NCBI GenBank assembly: GCA_027625915.1 | Contig: JANTQA010000023.1 | Location: 17,856,001-17,920,000, forward strand | Reading direction: 5' to 3' | Origin: Anaeramoeba flamelloides | Lineage: Eukaryota > Metamonada > Anaeramoebidae | Length of the DNA: 64,000 nt | Shown here: piece after piece, positions 11,344 through 27,717 of the stretch | Numbering within the stretch: position 1 is the stretch's first letter | How the letters are laid out: each line of letters opens with the position of its first letter | Position numbers and translations under genes: made by a program | Notes under the pieces: model-generated | Told to the model about the DNA's origin: nothing | Seen by the model: only the letters and a program-made list of their open reading frames with translations | Databases searched by the model: none

Positions 11344-12867
11344 ATGCAAAAACGACTTATCGGAGCAATTGATCAAGGAACCACATCTTCGCGGTTTATT
11401 GTTTTTGATCGTATGTTAAAAATTGTAGCCAAATCCCAAAGTGAATTCCCACAGTACCGCCCACAGCCCGGATGGACCGAGCAGTCCCCTCGGGAGATCA
11501 TGTCGTGTGTAAGAAAGTGTATTAGGGATTGTTTAGGTCAAATGAAGGACAAGGGAATTTCTGCTGAATCAATCAGCGCGATTGGGATTACGAACCAAAG
11601 AGAAACAAGCGTCATGTGGGATCGCAAGACCGGTGTTCCTTTACACCCTGCCTTAGTCTGGCACGACACGAGGAACACAGACCTGTGTAAAGATCTCATC
11701 AAGAAGCACGGATCGGCAGATGCATTTCGATCAACAACAGGCTTGCCTATCTCTTCTTATTTCTCTGGAACGAAAATCAAATGGCTGATCGACAACATCC
11801 CCTCTGTTCGGGACTCTGTGCGCGAGAAAAACGCCATGTTTGGCAATATCGATACTTGGCTGCTATACAACTTGAGTGGCAAAAAAAGACACGCGACAGA
11901 CGTCTCCAATGCCTCAAGAACCCTCTTGATGGACATTAAAACGAGGGAATGGTCTGACACCATGTGCAAAGCATTAAACATCCCCATTCACATCATGCCC
12001 GAAATATGCAGCTCCTCTGAGATTTACACTGTCATTGACGACGACGAATTGCCAGAGCTCAAGGGCGTGCCCATAAGTGGCATTTTAGGCGATCAACAGG
12101 CGGCTCTTGTTGGGCATTGCTGTTTCGAGCCAGGTGATGTGAAAAATACATACGGCACCGGCGCCTTTATTCTTTTCCAAACAGGCAAGAAAATGATCCA
12201 GTCAAAGCATGGGCTTCTGACAACAGTAGCTTACCAATTAGGCAAGGAAGACTGCAAGTACGCACTTGAGGGATCCGTGCCGGTTGCTGGATCTGCGGTG
12301 CAGTGGTTTAGAGACAATTTGAATATCGTCGAAACAGCCCAGGAGCTCGACAAGATGGCGCTCAAGGTGCAAGACACGGGTGACGTCTATTTTGTGCCAG
12401 CGTTTTCGGGCCTTTTTGCCCCAAGGTGGAGGCAAGACGCTAGAGGCGTATTTTGCGGGTTGACCTCTTACACCAACAAATACCATCTTGCCCGTGCTTG
12501 CCTGGAAAGCGTCTGCTTCCAAACCCACGAGGTGTTAAAGGCAATGCAACATGACGCTGGAGTGACACTTGGAAAATTAAAAGTTGACGGCGGAATGTCA
12601 AATTCAGATATCGGAATGCAAATCCAATCAGATTTAATCGACATCGATATTTGGAGACCCAATATGATCGAAAACACAGCACTCGGCGCTGCCTTTGCTG
12701 CAGGCAGGGCAATAGGCTTTTTTAAAGACACCAAGGATTTTACAGAAAGAGTGAAAAGGGCCACAAAGTTTGATGTCTTTTCTTCCAAAATAAGTAAAAA
12801 GGAAAGAGCAAAGAGGATTAAGCAATGGAACAAAGCCGTTGAACGCTCCTTTGGTTGGATGGATTAA
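11344..12867 (+). CDS. GK: glycerol kinase
   Basis: An intact, intronless 507-residue FGGY-family kinase that phosphorylates glycerol with ATP to sn-glycerol 3-phosphate. Visible landmarks are the N-terminal phosphate loop GAIDQGTTSSR (7-17), NQRET (85-89; Arg86 and Glu87 correspond to glycerol-binding residues), VWHDTRN around Trp106, SSYFSGTK with Tyr139, the catalytic-base motif ILGDQQAALVG (Asp250), ATP-site NTYGTGAF (268-275), FVPAFSGLFAPRW and VDGGMSNS. Full length is normal. The middle (GVPISGILGDQQ, NTYGTG, HGLLTTVAY) is closest in style to eukaryotic glycerol kinases, and the bacterial loop residues for fructose-1,6-bisphosphate inhibition are not apparent. The C-terminus SFGWMD is not a PTS1 signal, so it is probably cytosolic. 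Composition is far richer in G+C than its flanks, although no intron is present. The ATG lies at AATTTAAATGC. Confidence 0.96.
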   Translation: MQKRLIGAIDQGTTSSRFIVFDRMLKIVAKSQSEFPQYRPQPGWTEQSPREIMSCVRKCIRDCLGQMKDKGISAESISAIGITNQRETSVMWDRKTGVPLHPALVWHDTRNTDLCKDLIKKHGSADAFRSTTGLPISSYFSGTKIKWLIDNIPSVRDSVREKNAMFGNIDTWLLYNLSGKKRHATDVSNASRTLLMDIKTREWSDTMCKALNIPIHIMPEICSSSEIYTVIDDDELPELKGVPISGILGDQQAALVGHCCFEPGDVKNTYGTGAFILFQTGKKMIQSKHGLLTTVAYQLGKEDCKYALEGSVPVAGSAVQWFRDNLNIVETAQELDKMALKVQDTGDVYFVPAFSGLFAPRWRQDARGVFCGLTSYTNKYHLARACLESVCFQTHEVLKAMQHDAGVTLGKLKVDGGMSNSDIGMQIQSDLIDIDIWRPNMIENTALGAAFAAGRAIGFFKDTKDFTERVKRATKFDVFSSKISKKERAKRIKQWNKAVERSFGWMD

Positions 12868-13151
12868 AAGATAAACTCATTTGCTTTGTTTGTTATTAAA
12901 ATGCTTGACCATTTTTAGACAATAGATCATCAAATTCCAAGATTTAAATGAGAGAAAATACCAATCCCATCCGAGTATATTACTTGTTCAAAATTTGTTT
13001 TAATAGTTCAAGAAAAAATTATTAATGTTATTTGAGATAAATTAAATAAAAAATTAAATAAAATTTCCGTTTTTTAATTTCGTTTTATTTGTGTTTTTTT
13101 TAAAGTAAGAATTCTTTTTATTCATAATTTAGCTAAATAAATTCCTTATTC
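12868..13151. other. 3' flank of glycerol kinase
   Basis: Short spacer holding A+T-rich AAATAAA-like motifs near 13040-13065 that could serve polyadenylation. Otherwise nothing. Confidence 0.3.
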
Positions 13152-13887
13152 ATGGAGGATCAGGCCATTGCCAGTGTTCATAATTTCGACATGTTTGAAT
13201 TCCACTCTGGCAGTGTGATAAAATTTGAAATTTCTGAGCGAGAGAGGTTGGAGGGTATGTAGATTTATCTAAAGTATGAAAAGAAAAATTTAGATCATGT
13301 AAAGTATCGTTTTTTTCCAAGATTTTTTTAATTATTATTTGATCATTAAATCAATTATTTTTCAGATATTATATTTGTTCGGAAAATCAGTCTTTATTTT
13401 ATCTTTTACCAATAATCTCAAATATTATATTAATCAAATTAAAATTCAAACTTTTCATTCAAAAACTCTATACAAACGAAAATCTTTTTAAAACAGTTTA
13501 AAGATATATATATATATATATATATACAAACGGTGAAGAAGAAGTGGATTCTAACATAAGTACATGCTGTAGAAAAAAAATTATATATCGATAACTTCAT
13601 ATAGAGGGATGTAAAAGAATATGATAAATCCCAGAAACAAAATTAAAATAAAGCATCAAAAACAATTATCATATCTTGATTTTCTGATTGTAGTTAATGA
13701 AGATAGATATTAATTGTTGAGGAAAATGAACATATATAAAAAAAAATTATGAAATGACCATAGGAAATTTCCTGATAAATATAACTCAACCTACAATAAT
13801 GAAAAAAATATATCAAGTCCAAATAATTTTGGGATGTAAAATAGATAAACACATCACAATTAAAAGTAATTAAATACATGCTTTTTA

Positions 13888-14106
13888 TATAAACCCCATT
13901 AAAAATTTTTAACATACCAAAAACCCAATTTTTAAAAAGAAAAAAAAATCTTATTTAATCAATTCTACAAGAAATACCAAATTAGAATCATTCATTAATG
14001 GGAAATGTTAACAATTGTTTAAATATTACAATATTTATAAAACTAAAAAATTAATAATTATCAATACTAATAATTCAAGAATGTGCTAAAAATTTTTAAT
14101 AGATCC
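13888..14106 (+). repeat. family F small TIR element, copy 1
   Basis: The left end, ATTAAAAATTTTTAACATAC, and the complement of the right end, TATTAAAAATTTTTAGCACA, form inverted repeats about 215 bp apart. The body (AATCAATTCTACAAGAAATACC and onward) matches 24738-24945. The sequence after it (14107-14430) also continues to match the second locus through 25285, so the element may be part of a longer repeat. Confidence 0.5.
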
Positions 14107-14430
14107 AAACAAAAAAAATGTATAGGTACTTTCTGTGCATTCTCTTAGGTATATTGATCAATCAAATGATTGTATATCAACTAATTTTATTAGAGTTCTT
14201 CTATTTTGAACAACCCAACATGAAAATAATATCAATCATTAAAAAACAATATTCAATTGAACTAAACATGTTACATAATTCAAAAAATAAAATGAAAACA
14301 AAAAGCTATAAGATGAAAAAAGGATTTTCATATATTAGAATAATTGAATTTATTTCCAATTTAAATGAAATTTTATTATTTTGATCGTTTTAATCATTTT
14401 AACTGTGTAGAAAATTTTGAATTTTAATTT
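14107..14430 (+). repeat. dispersed repeat, match to 24945-25285
   Basis: Words in common order with the second locus include TTGATCAATCAAATG, AACTAATTTTATT, GAAATTTTATTAT and GAAAATTTTGAATTTTA. An 88-codon open frame here lies wholly within the repeat and is not conserved at the second locus, so I do not treat it as a gene. Another, inverted match to the first part of the 24.9-kb copy lies at about 50480-50640. Confidence 0.5.
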
Positions 14431-14643
14431 ATTTTTAAATTCTTTTTATTTATTTTTTGATTTTTTTAATTTTTTTTTTATTCTTCATATTTTTTTATTA
14501 AACTCTTCAATTCAATCTTATTTATAGAAAGTGGAATTATACTTAAACTCCTCTAATAACTTTGTTTATTTGCCAATTTGATTAGAAATTACGGATATTA
14601 GTCACTTTAAAATTCGAGAACAGAGTTGTATTTGAATATTAAT

Positions 14644-15336
14644 GAATCGACCTCGATTAAAAATTTGCTGTTTATTTTCCCCTCTATTTAGAATTAATTT
14701 GTTATATTTATAAAGAGAAGAATGGTTGTGCGAGTTTCTTCTATTTAAAGTTCTGATCATTAAAGTCTGGAAAGTTTTTTTTTACCTCAAAATGTTGTTC
14801 TGAACTTTACAATTTTTAGTGTTTCTTCATTAGGTAATATATCCACTCATCTTGGAACTATTTCAAAACAAAAGCAATATTTAAAGAGGTGTGTTGTTAT
14901 AGCTGTTGTTGGGCGTGAGTTTTGGAGATCATTTCTATTGTCTCTCTTTGAAAATTTCGTTTTCTTTGGATTTTTTTATTTGTCAAAAATTACTTTTGAT
15001 TTTTAAAAAAGTTTTTAATTTGATAAATAAATTTAAAAATTGAATTTTAGTTATATAAAACACTCAAAATGAATTCTACCTTGATGAAATTGAATTAGTA
15101 TATAAAAAAGAATTATTTCAGATATCTAAGAATACTTATTATTCAATATTTTTTTAGATTGTAAATGGGATTATTTTTACTATAAAACCCCTTTATTTAA
15201 TATTTTGAAGAGCTGATAGATCTTGCATTTTTCTTCTTATAATTATAGTAGTATTTGGGATAACAAAATCAAATATAGAATTTTATCAAAAATGGTTTAT
15301 TATTAAAGAATTGACAAAAAAAATCGAGGTCGATTC
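14644..15336. repeat. 15-bp perfect inverted repeat around p24-like exon 2
   Basis: GAATCGACCTCGATT at 14644-14658 recurs exactly as its complement at 15322-15336, in an otherwise low-complexity region. The interval of about 690 bp contains exon 2 of the p24-like fragment. It could be the terminal repeats of an element that captured host sequence. No clear target duplication is seen. Confidence 0.4.
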
Positions 15337-16093
15337 AATTAACTACTTGTAAAATTGTTTAAAAATGCACATTTTAAACCTCAAAAACGATCTTCTTATG
15401 AAAAAGTAATAAATAACCATCTTTAAGCAAAAAAGAGTAAAAGAAGTAATTTTTAAAAGTTTCGTTTTCTAATCATGTATGAACTTATTGAATCGTCTTA
15501 TTTCGATCTAATAAAATGATCTAATAAACCCAAATAAATAATTAAAATTCAATTAATATCTTGTACATTTTTTTAAAATGTTGAGAATAACTATTTTAAA
15601 CTGAAGGCTGATTAAAGACTTTAAAAATATTTTGTTACGGTTTCTAAGATTATTTTATTTTTTAACCTTGTTGAAATGATTAATCTCATTCATCAAAATA
15701 AAAGCAGAGAAGGAAGTGAAATTTCTGAAATAGTTATAAATAATTAACCATGGTCCAATGATTTAAAGAATATTATAATTAGTTTTATTAAAAATTTTTT
15801 TAAAGACCAATAAGAAAAAAGGAATTATAATTTTGATATATTATAAATTTATTTTAAAATGTATTTTTTTTTTTTAATTTAAATTGTAAATAAACCAAAA
15901 ATAAAAAATAATAAAAAAATATAAGAAAGGCAAGGTAAAAAAAGGAGAAAATAAAGGAAAAAAAAGAAAATTAAAAATTTTTAATTCAAAAAAGAAATAA
16001 ATTTAAAAATCTCACTAAATATTAAATTATTTTTTGTCGTTTTTTTTTTTAAGAAAAATATAAGAGTAAATGTTTACACTTATTTAAATTAAA
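15337..16093. other. intergenic, 3' side of the Rab gene
   Basis: A+T-rich spacer between convergent genes. No coding content recognised. Confidence 0.5.
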
Positions 16094-21117
<5,024 letters not shown>

Positions 21118-21885
21118 TTTGATTAGTTTAAAAAAAAAGGAAAATCTTTATTTAAATAACGATAAAAATGAAAATGTCACTTTTTTTTCTCTCGATTAGA
21201 ACAGCACAAGAATTTAAGTTAAACTTTTTGAGTTCACCATACATTTTGTTTTTGGAAATTGTTCAAAATTTTGATTGGAATTATAAGATCAAAATTCTAA
21301 GGCTTTCAATTAAAAGTTTGTACAATTCAAACTTAAAAAAACTTACTACTTAAATAACTTTTGGATTTTGGGTTACACAAACACCGTTTTAGGTTTTTGA
21401 AAACCAACACATAATTTAAATTTGGTGAAACCTTTAAAAATTTTTGACTAATTTTGGAGGTTTTCTTTTTTTAACGATTAAGTTTACAATTTACAATATT
21501 GTTATAAGACCCATTTGATTCCAATATCATTTAAATTGACAAATTCAGACCAATCCAAATATTCCCCAAATTTCGATCAACAAATCATTTTACTGTGTAT
21601 TTTTTAATTAAAAATTGAGAAGAAATTTTTAGATACCTAAACTCGAAAACGCTTATTAATAAACCTAAGGATGAAAAAGAGAAATAATCACCATTTTTCT
21701 TGCCTGAAAAAAAGGAGATCATTTCAAACACTCTCAATTAACAACTCTCTCTTTAAAAGCTCCCATTACAGATAATTTTTTGAATATTGGGTTTCCTTGA
21801 TTGTTTTCAAAAATCACAATAATTCTTACAAAGGAGTTGTTACTTTCTCTTAGTTTTTGGATTGATTTTTTTCGTTTTTTATATA
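21118..21885. promoter_or_regulatory. upstream region of the Rab gene
   Basis: About 770 bp of A+T-rich sequence immediately upstream of the Rab ATG (minus strand). It should contain that promoter, but no motif can be supported. No gene seen. Confidence 0.3.
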
Positions 21886-22365
21886 CTGTCGTCAAAATAA
21901 CTCGTGCAAAAAAATATAATTCGTGTTTCAAAATAAAAAGCGTGTTTTTTGTTATAGTTGACCAATACATTAACCAATCAAAAGAAACCGATAATAAACC
22001 CTAAAAAAATATGGTGTTGGTTTCTTAAAGTTCTATTATTTAAAAAGAAATTCTAAAAATGAAGGATCAAATTGAAAAATTTATCTCAAAAAATAGAGTA
22101 AATTTTTCAGAGAAAATTTTAATCATAAAAAAAACGAAAAATTTCAAAAAAATTGGGAATATAATGGAAAATTTTCAACTATTTGCATGAATAATTTAAA
22201 TTTTACTGAAAAATAACCAGACCTTTACTTTCAAAATTGATTTGAACTCAGGTATACTATTTGTTAGTATATTGGATGTTGCCTTGGTACAAGAATAAAA
22301 AAAATCACGGATAATATTTTGAAACACGGATTATAGTCGTTGGGCACGCTTTATTTTGATCACTG
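21886..22365. mobile_element. family D MITE, complete 480-bp copy
   Basis: TIRs of about 60 bp: the left end starts CTGTCGTCAAAATAACTCGT, and the complement of the right end is CAGTGATCAAAATAAAGCGT; both continue into ...TATAAT..GTGTTTCAAAATA. TA flanks both ends (21884-21885 and 22366-22367). The terminal pattern CAGTG.TCAAAATAA is Tc1/mariner-like. A minus-strand tRNA-like piece with B-box CTGAGTTCAAATC lies at about 22240-22300. A 67- or 78-codon frame falls within the left arm and is not a gene. Decayed copies lie at about 57910-58170 (+) and 60520-60745 (-). Confidence 0.75.
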
Positions 22366-23715
22366 TAATTTACGTTAATAAACAACCCTTCTAAAGTAAT
22401 TTTTATTCAATTTGAATTTTGAACAGAATCCCCATTACCAAAGAACCAGAACATTTGATTAATTTTCATTGTCAAGTTTTTTTATTGATATTATTTCTCT
22501 CAAAAACTAATTGTCTTTTTCAAAGAAAAATTGTATAGGAGTTTTGTTAGTAAAAGTTTTGTGGTGTTTTACAGACAACATTCTAAATGAAAATTAAAGT
22601 TTAAAAAATAATCAGTTTTTTGGAAAAAAATTTAATTTTGTTCAAAGAAGACAAAAAGATCTTTCTTTTTACGAAATGCGGATTTTGAATTATTAGATTC
22701 AATATCTTAGAATTATTCAGTCTTTTTGCAAATTGTAACATAATCAGAAATAAACAAATAATAAAGTTAATATTTTTCCCATTTTTCTCCATTTTACCTT
22801 ATGGGGTGAAAGTGATAAACCCTCTTAACTTAACTCACATATCAAAAATAAAGAATAGAAACTTTTCAACAATGTCTCAAGGTTTGTGGTTTTCGTCTAA
22901 GAAGAAATTTTCTCAAAAATCATTTTTTTTTCAACCTTCTTTTTCATTTTGAGATATTTCAAAAACAAGGAAATTGAAATTTGGGTAAAATATATTTTAT
23001 TGTTTCCATTCTTAGAACATATTAAAGAAATGTTTGTGCGAATTAATTACCACCAAGCCATGATAAAAATACTAATACTCTGAACTTTAATTGCAAACAT
23101 CTTCCTTATTTCAATTTTTTGTACCCTTTTTTTGGGACTTTAAAAACTTATATCAAGTATTTGAAATGTGCTATAATTTGAAAGAATACCAGAGACTGAA
23201 ATCTTTCAGAGAGTTTAACTGAAAGTTTCAAAAAGTCTTAAAACTAATTAATATAGATTATACTCATCTCTTTTTGAAAAAGAAGTCTTCAAAAGTATAA
23301 TTTCAGATAAAATAATTACCCAATTGTCTTTGAATTATTAATCTGAACAATTTTAATTCACTTTATAATTTGATTTTCCCCTTTCAATACGGAACTAATT
23401 TACCACCTAAAAGACTCTATTTGAATAAGAAAAATAAGAAAATACAGTGAAAATTTTTTAACCTTTATTATTCAAATACCACCCTTGTTTAGGATGATAT
23501 TATGCTCGAAAAAACTTAACTGAGACAAACATTTGGGTTGATAATAATTCTTGTTTTTAGAATCATTGAGGTAAAAAAAGGAAAAACTTGATCAATGTTT
23601 AATATTATTGAAAATCCAAAGAAAAAAAATTAAGTTAGAAATAAATCAACTTTAAAGAATATTTCACTTTTGGCTTATCAATCAAATTTAAAAAAATGAT
23701 TAGATCTAAACACCG
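22366..23715. other. intergenic with a family C fragment
   Basis: A+T-rich. The words AGTGAAAATTTTTT and TTCAAATACCA near 23448-23482 match one end of family C; its left half is decayed or rearranged. No genes recognised. Confidence 0.4.
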
Positions 23716-24377
23716 TTTCAAAAATTGTGACTCACCTAAAATAATAAATTGAAAAAAAATCTATTGAGTATTCAAAAACAACAAAGAATTAAACCTGATT
23801 TGTAATTTACTTTTAAATCATTATAAATATATAAAAACCCGATATTTTAAAAATTAAAAAAAATAAAACCAAAATCTAAAAAAAAAGCGAAGTCACAATT
23901 TTAGAAATTATCAGTATAGATTTTTTATTACTGAACTTTCACTGAAAATAAGTTAACAATAAAATTTTTTACTAATAAGAAAATAATTTTAAAATACAGC
24001 ACATTCTCAATTTTCATAGTGATTATTTGTCTTTTCGAAGATCTCTTTTTTTTTACCACATGATCTTTATAAAAAAAAAAGTAAAACTTAAATTTCTCAA
24101 AAAAAAGAAAAAAAAATAAAAAGTTGAAGAAAGAAAAATTTTAAAAAAAAGTTACAAAATTAGAAAAAAAGATTCTGATCTAAAAATTTGAAAAAGAAAA
24201 AGAAAAAGAAAAACAAAAGTGAAAATAAAAATTTGAAAAAGCAAAACTAAAATTTGCAAAATTAGAAAAAATGATTCTGATCCAAAAATTTGAAAATATT
24301 TTTTTTGTAAGAATACTGGAATAAACCCTCAAAACAACTTCAATTAACATTATAAAGTGAGTCAAAAATTTTCAAAT
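23716..24377 (+). repeat. family B TIR element, copy 2
   Basis: Best-preserved copy: the left end TTTCAAAAATTGTGACTCAC mirrors the right end GTGAGTCAAAAATTTTCAAA. The interior matches 3742-4372 in order. An (AAAAAG)n-like A-rich stretch near 24190-24215 differs between copies. Non-coding. Confidence 0.7.
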
Positions 24378-24389
24378 CTAATTTATTTT

Positions 24390-24640
24390 TTATTATCGTA
24401 ATATTTTGTGTGTTTTTGGAGTATCAACTATATTCAATTTAAGGAACAAATCTTTAAATATGAAATCGATCAAAAAAAATCCATACCCAAAGATAGTATT
24501 ATATCAACTGTTATTGCATCTGAATCCGTTTTTTATCTTTGTTTATTTATTTTTTGATTAGTTTATTGATCTTTCTTTTTGGGTGAGATGAAGTTTCCCA
24601 AGAAAAAAAAAGGCTTTAACTTTTACATAAATAGTAATCA
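24390..24640 (+). repeat. family A MITE, decayed copy
   Basis: Shares the order AAATCGATCAAA..AAATCCATACCCAAAGATAGTATTA, then CAACTGTTATTGC, then TTTATCTTTGTTTATTTATT and a degenerate right end AAGTTTCCCAAG with the complete copy at 9157-9590. The left TIR is gone. Confidence 0.45.
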
Positions 24641-24737
24641 TTATCTTAACAAGTTTAAATTTAAAATCAAATATCATTAGATTAAATAAATAGGGTTAGA
24701 TCTTTTTTAGTAAATTTGAAAAACTCTTTCTAAGTCC

Positions 24738-25285
24738 TAATTTAAAATTTTTAACACACCAAAATTTGATTTGTGAAAAAAAAATCTTTTTTAATCAATT
24801 CAAGAAGAAATACCAAATTAGAACCATTCGCTATATGAAATGTTAACATTTTTTTATAAATTAAAATAATACCAAAACAAAAAAGAAATAATGATCAAGA
24901 CTAATAAATAAAGGGTGTGTTAAGAATTTTTGAGAGAGCAATTAAAAAAATACATTGGTAAATTTGTTGAAATTCTATAAGGAATATCGATTGATCAAAT
25001 GGTTAGATACTACCAATTAATTTTATTTAAGTTCTTCTTCTATTTGGAACGACTCAACTTTCACTTAATATCAATTGTTTAAATAAATTTTGATCGATTG
25101 AAACAAGTTACGTAATTCAGAAAATGATATGAAAACAAAAAATAAAAAGATGAAAAAATGATTTTCATGTTTTTTTAAAAATTAAAATTATTTTCTATTT
25201 TAATGAAATTGTATTATCGTGATTGTTAGAACTGTTTTATTTATGTGGAAAATTTTGAATTTTAGTTCATTTCAAAAAATGATAA
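24738..25285 (+). repeat. family F element plus adjoining repeat, copy 2
   Basis: 24738-24945 has ends TTAAAATTTTTAACACACC and, as complement, CAAAAATTCTTAACACACC. The remainder to 25285 continues to match 14107-14430. Here the repeat is immediately followed by family E, whereas at the first locus 2.3 kb including the last Rab exon lies between. Confidence 0.5.
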
Positions 25286-26325
25286 AAATAAATTGAAATT
25301 TATATATCTTGACATTTCCCTTTAAATATTCTAAACTATTTTTCAAACAAAAGGGTACACCTCTCAAATCGTCAATACCAACGAATTTGATTGTTTATAA
25401 GATAATTACTTATTGGTGATTTTCATTTCAATTATTCATTTTTTCATTTTTGGCTTTTTTTATTTTTGGATATTGAACAGTTGGAAAATGAAAAAGCAAG
25501 ATAAGAAGAAACCAATTTGGAAATAATCTAACAGTGTATAAATGGAAATAGTTTAAGTTTGATTTCGAATGAGCTAGAAATAGGAATTAAGAAAGACCAT
25601 TATTTGATTGATGAATGGAACAAAGAAAAAAGAAATAAAGAAAAAACATTCCAACAAAATATCAGATGAATTGCGGCTTTATCTTGAAAATGAGACTTTA
25701 AAGAACAAAAGTTCGACGTGTAAAGAATGATCAACAAAATTTAGAGAACTTTTTCCCAATTCGCCTTGTTCAAAGGTTTTTATTGGTTTTTTAATTTTTT
25801 TCTTTACAATTTCCAAAACGAGATTTCTCATTTCAAATAAAAGGGCACACCAATTTTAAAACTATTAAATTTTAATTTTTATTGTTTTGTTTTAATGTGT
25901 TTTAAAGATTCAGTTGGGTGTTTTTTTATGTTTTAAAGAGTTTATTATATTTTTGAATGTTACTACAATTAATTTGATTCACTTCACATGACAACAAATT
26001 TTTGTGGAATTTTTGGTTATTTTTTAATGAAATCTTATTGAAAAAAAATTGAAAAAAAATTGAAATTTAATTGAAATATTTAATGAAAATTATTGAAATT
26101 TCCTTGAAATAGTCAATGGAAGTTACCAGGAAAATCAAAGGAAATTGTTAATTGAAAAATAAATGAAAAAGGTTGAAAATTTTATGAAAAATTAAAGAAA
26201 AATAAATGAAAAATTATTAAAAAAATGATTTTTATTGAAAAAAATTTTTAGTTATGGGAAAAATATCAGTAATTAGATAAAAAATAAAGTGAAAAAAAAT
26301 AATAAAAAAAAAAGATTGATTTACT

Positions 26326-27678
26326 AATAATTTAAAAATAATCAGAAATCCATTTATTAATCAAAATATCTCGATTTTTTTTAGTCATAATATTGAAAAT
26401 GGGTTGATAAATTTTCTTTTCTTCTAAGTTTGTAATAAATTTTTTTTCGTTGTTCAGAATTTTCAGGTCCAAAATTATTAATTTTTTTTTTGAAATATAA
26501 AATTCATTAAAGTACTTTTTTTGTTTAGAAAGTAAAGAATTACATTTTTTCGCAACTCGTGATGCTTCATCCCTTCCCGGATATCTTACTTGATTAAAGC
26601 TATCTTTTTGCCTTTAATATTAAAATTTTGCTAACTATCATCCTTGTTGTACTACGATATGCTTCTAATTTGAGGTTTTCTTCAAAAATAAAATCTATTG
26701 TTGTTTTCTTCAGATTAGTCTTTGTTTGTTCGTTTGTTTTCATTTGAGACTCTACTAATTTCATCATGTTTGTTTGATTTTCTTCTAAATGGTCAATTTT
26801 CTTGATAATATTTTTTTATTAAATTAACAATTATATCTTAAAGTTAACAGTAAAATCGAAATAGAGTGAGAAATAATTTGCAAAAAAAGAAAATCAAAAA
26901 AAGAAAAAAAAAGAAAAAAAAGAAAAAAAAAAAAGAAGAAAAAAGAAAAAATTAGCATACGTAATTCTTCGTTTTTTATTTCAGAATTTTTGTTTTTTAT
27001 TTTCTTCACTTTTTTCGGGCTCTTTTTTCAATTTCAATTTCAATTTCAATTTCCTTCTCTTTTAAATTCTCCTTCTCTTTTTCATTTTCTAATTCCGATT
27101 TCTTTTTATTTTTTGAGAATTGATTTGAATTTGTTTTTTTCAGGGATTCGTTTTCTTTTTAGCTGTGAATCTAATATTAATATTAAAAAGAATATTAAAA
27201 AAAAAAGAAAAAATAAAAAAAAAAAAAAAAAAAAAAATAAAAAAAAAAAAAAAAAAAATTAAAAAAAAAAAAAAAAAAAATTAAAATTTACTTTTTTATA
27301 TAATTTTCTTCAAATATATGTTCTCCGTTCGAAAAGGGAATCCATTCTGTGGTTGATGATTCATTATTATTTTTTTTTCTTTTAATGAAAAAAAAAAAAA
27401 AAGAATTTAAAATAAAAAAAAATTGAAGAAAGAAAAAAAAAAAAAAAAAAAAAACCATTTTTTTCTTCTTCTTTGAACATAGCTTGGGTCCCACAATCCT
27501 TCCTTAACTAGTTCATCATACACTTGGTTCCATTTGGGTTGGTTACATAATTCTTGGATTTTTCTTCTGCGTTCATGAAACTTACCATCATAAGAAACAT
27601 CGAATTTTTTTAAAAATTGCTTCCATTAAGTTCTTTGTAATTTTAATGATTGGAATGTACTTTTCTTTATTTGTAATC

Positions 27679-27680
<2 letters not shown>
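26326..27680 (-). pseudogene. second gene of the CACTA-type element, coiled-coil protein
   Basis: On the minus strand the reading begins at 27680 (MITNKEKYIPIIKITKNLME) and continues, in a shifted frame, with DGKFHERRRKIQELCNQPKW, NQVYDELVKEGLWDPSYV (to about 27455) and ESSTTEWIPFSNGEHIFEEN (about 27300-27365). A Lys/Glu-rich part with repeated EIEIEIE follows (27020-27060). The last block (26326-26820) has a coiled coil (KKIDHLEENQTNMMKLVESQ), DSFNQVRYPGRDEASRVAKK and NIMTKKNRDILINKWISDYF before TAA. At least three frame interruptions are visible, several at homopolymers. Position and divergent orientation parallel the second, DNA-binding protein of CACTA elements (TnpA-like role); the sequence itself is not recognised. 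Confidence 0.5.

Positions 27681-27717
<37 letters not shown>

Larger units (their letters stand above)
13152..15006 (+). pseudogene. p24/TMED-like C-terminal fragment, two exons
   Basis: Exon 1 (13152-13254) reads MEDQAIASVHNFDMFEFHSG then SVIKFEISERERLE and ends at a GTATGT donor in phase 1. Exon 2 (14834-15006) follows TTCATTAG in the matching phase and reads GNISTHLGTISKQKQYLKR, then GREFWRSFLLSLFENFVFF and a hydrophobic end. The layout, a final beta-hairpin of a GOLD domain, a short coiled coil, QKQYLKR and one C-terminal membrane helix after R.FW.S..E, resembles p24 (emp24/TMED) cargo receptors of COPI/COPII vesicles. Only about 91 residues are present; the signal peptide and most of the GOLD domain are missing, with glycerol kinase directly upstream. 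The lysine coat-binding tail is not evident. The 1.58-kb intron holds a family F element. Family assignment is by pattern and tentative. Confidence 0.35.

Noticed and set aside
11344-12867. Bacterial horizontal transfer of glycerol kinase
   Set aside because: The central motifs follow the eukaryotic form and there is no bacterial gene neighbourhood; composition alone does not establish a bacterial donor.
14118-14384. 88-codon plus-strand frame
   Set aside because: Lies wholly inside a dispersed repeat and the frame is not kept in the second copy at 24.9-25.3 kb.
26990-27262. 90-codon plus-strand frame rich in Phe then Lys/Asn
   Set aside because: Shadow of the minus-strand coiled-coil gene and poly-A tracts of the CACTA-type element.
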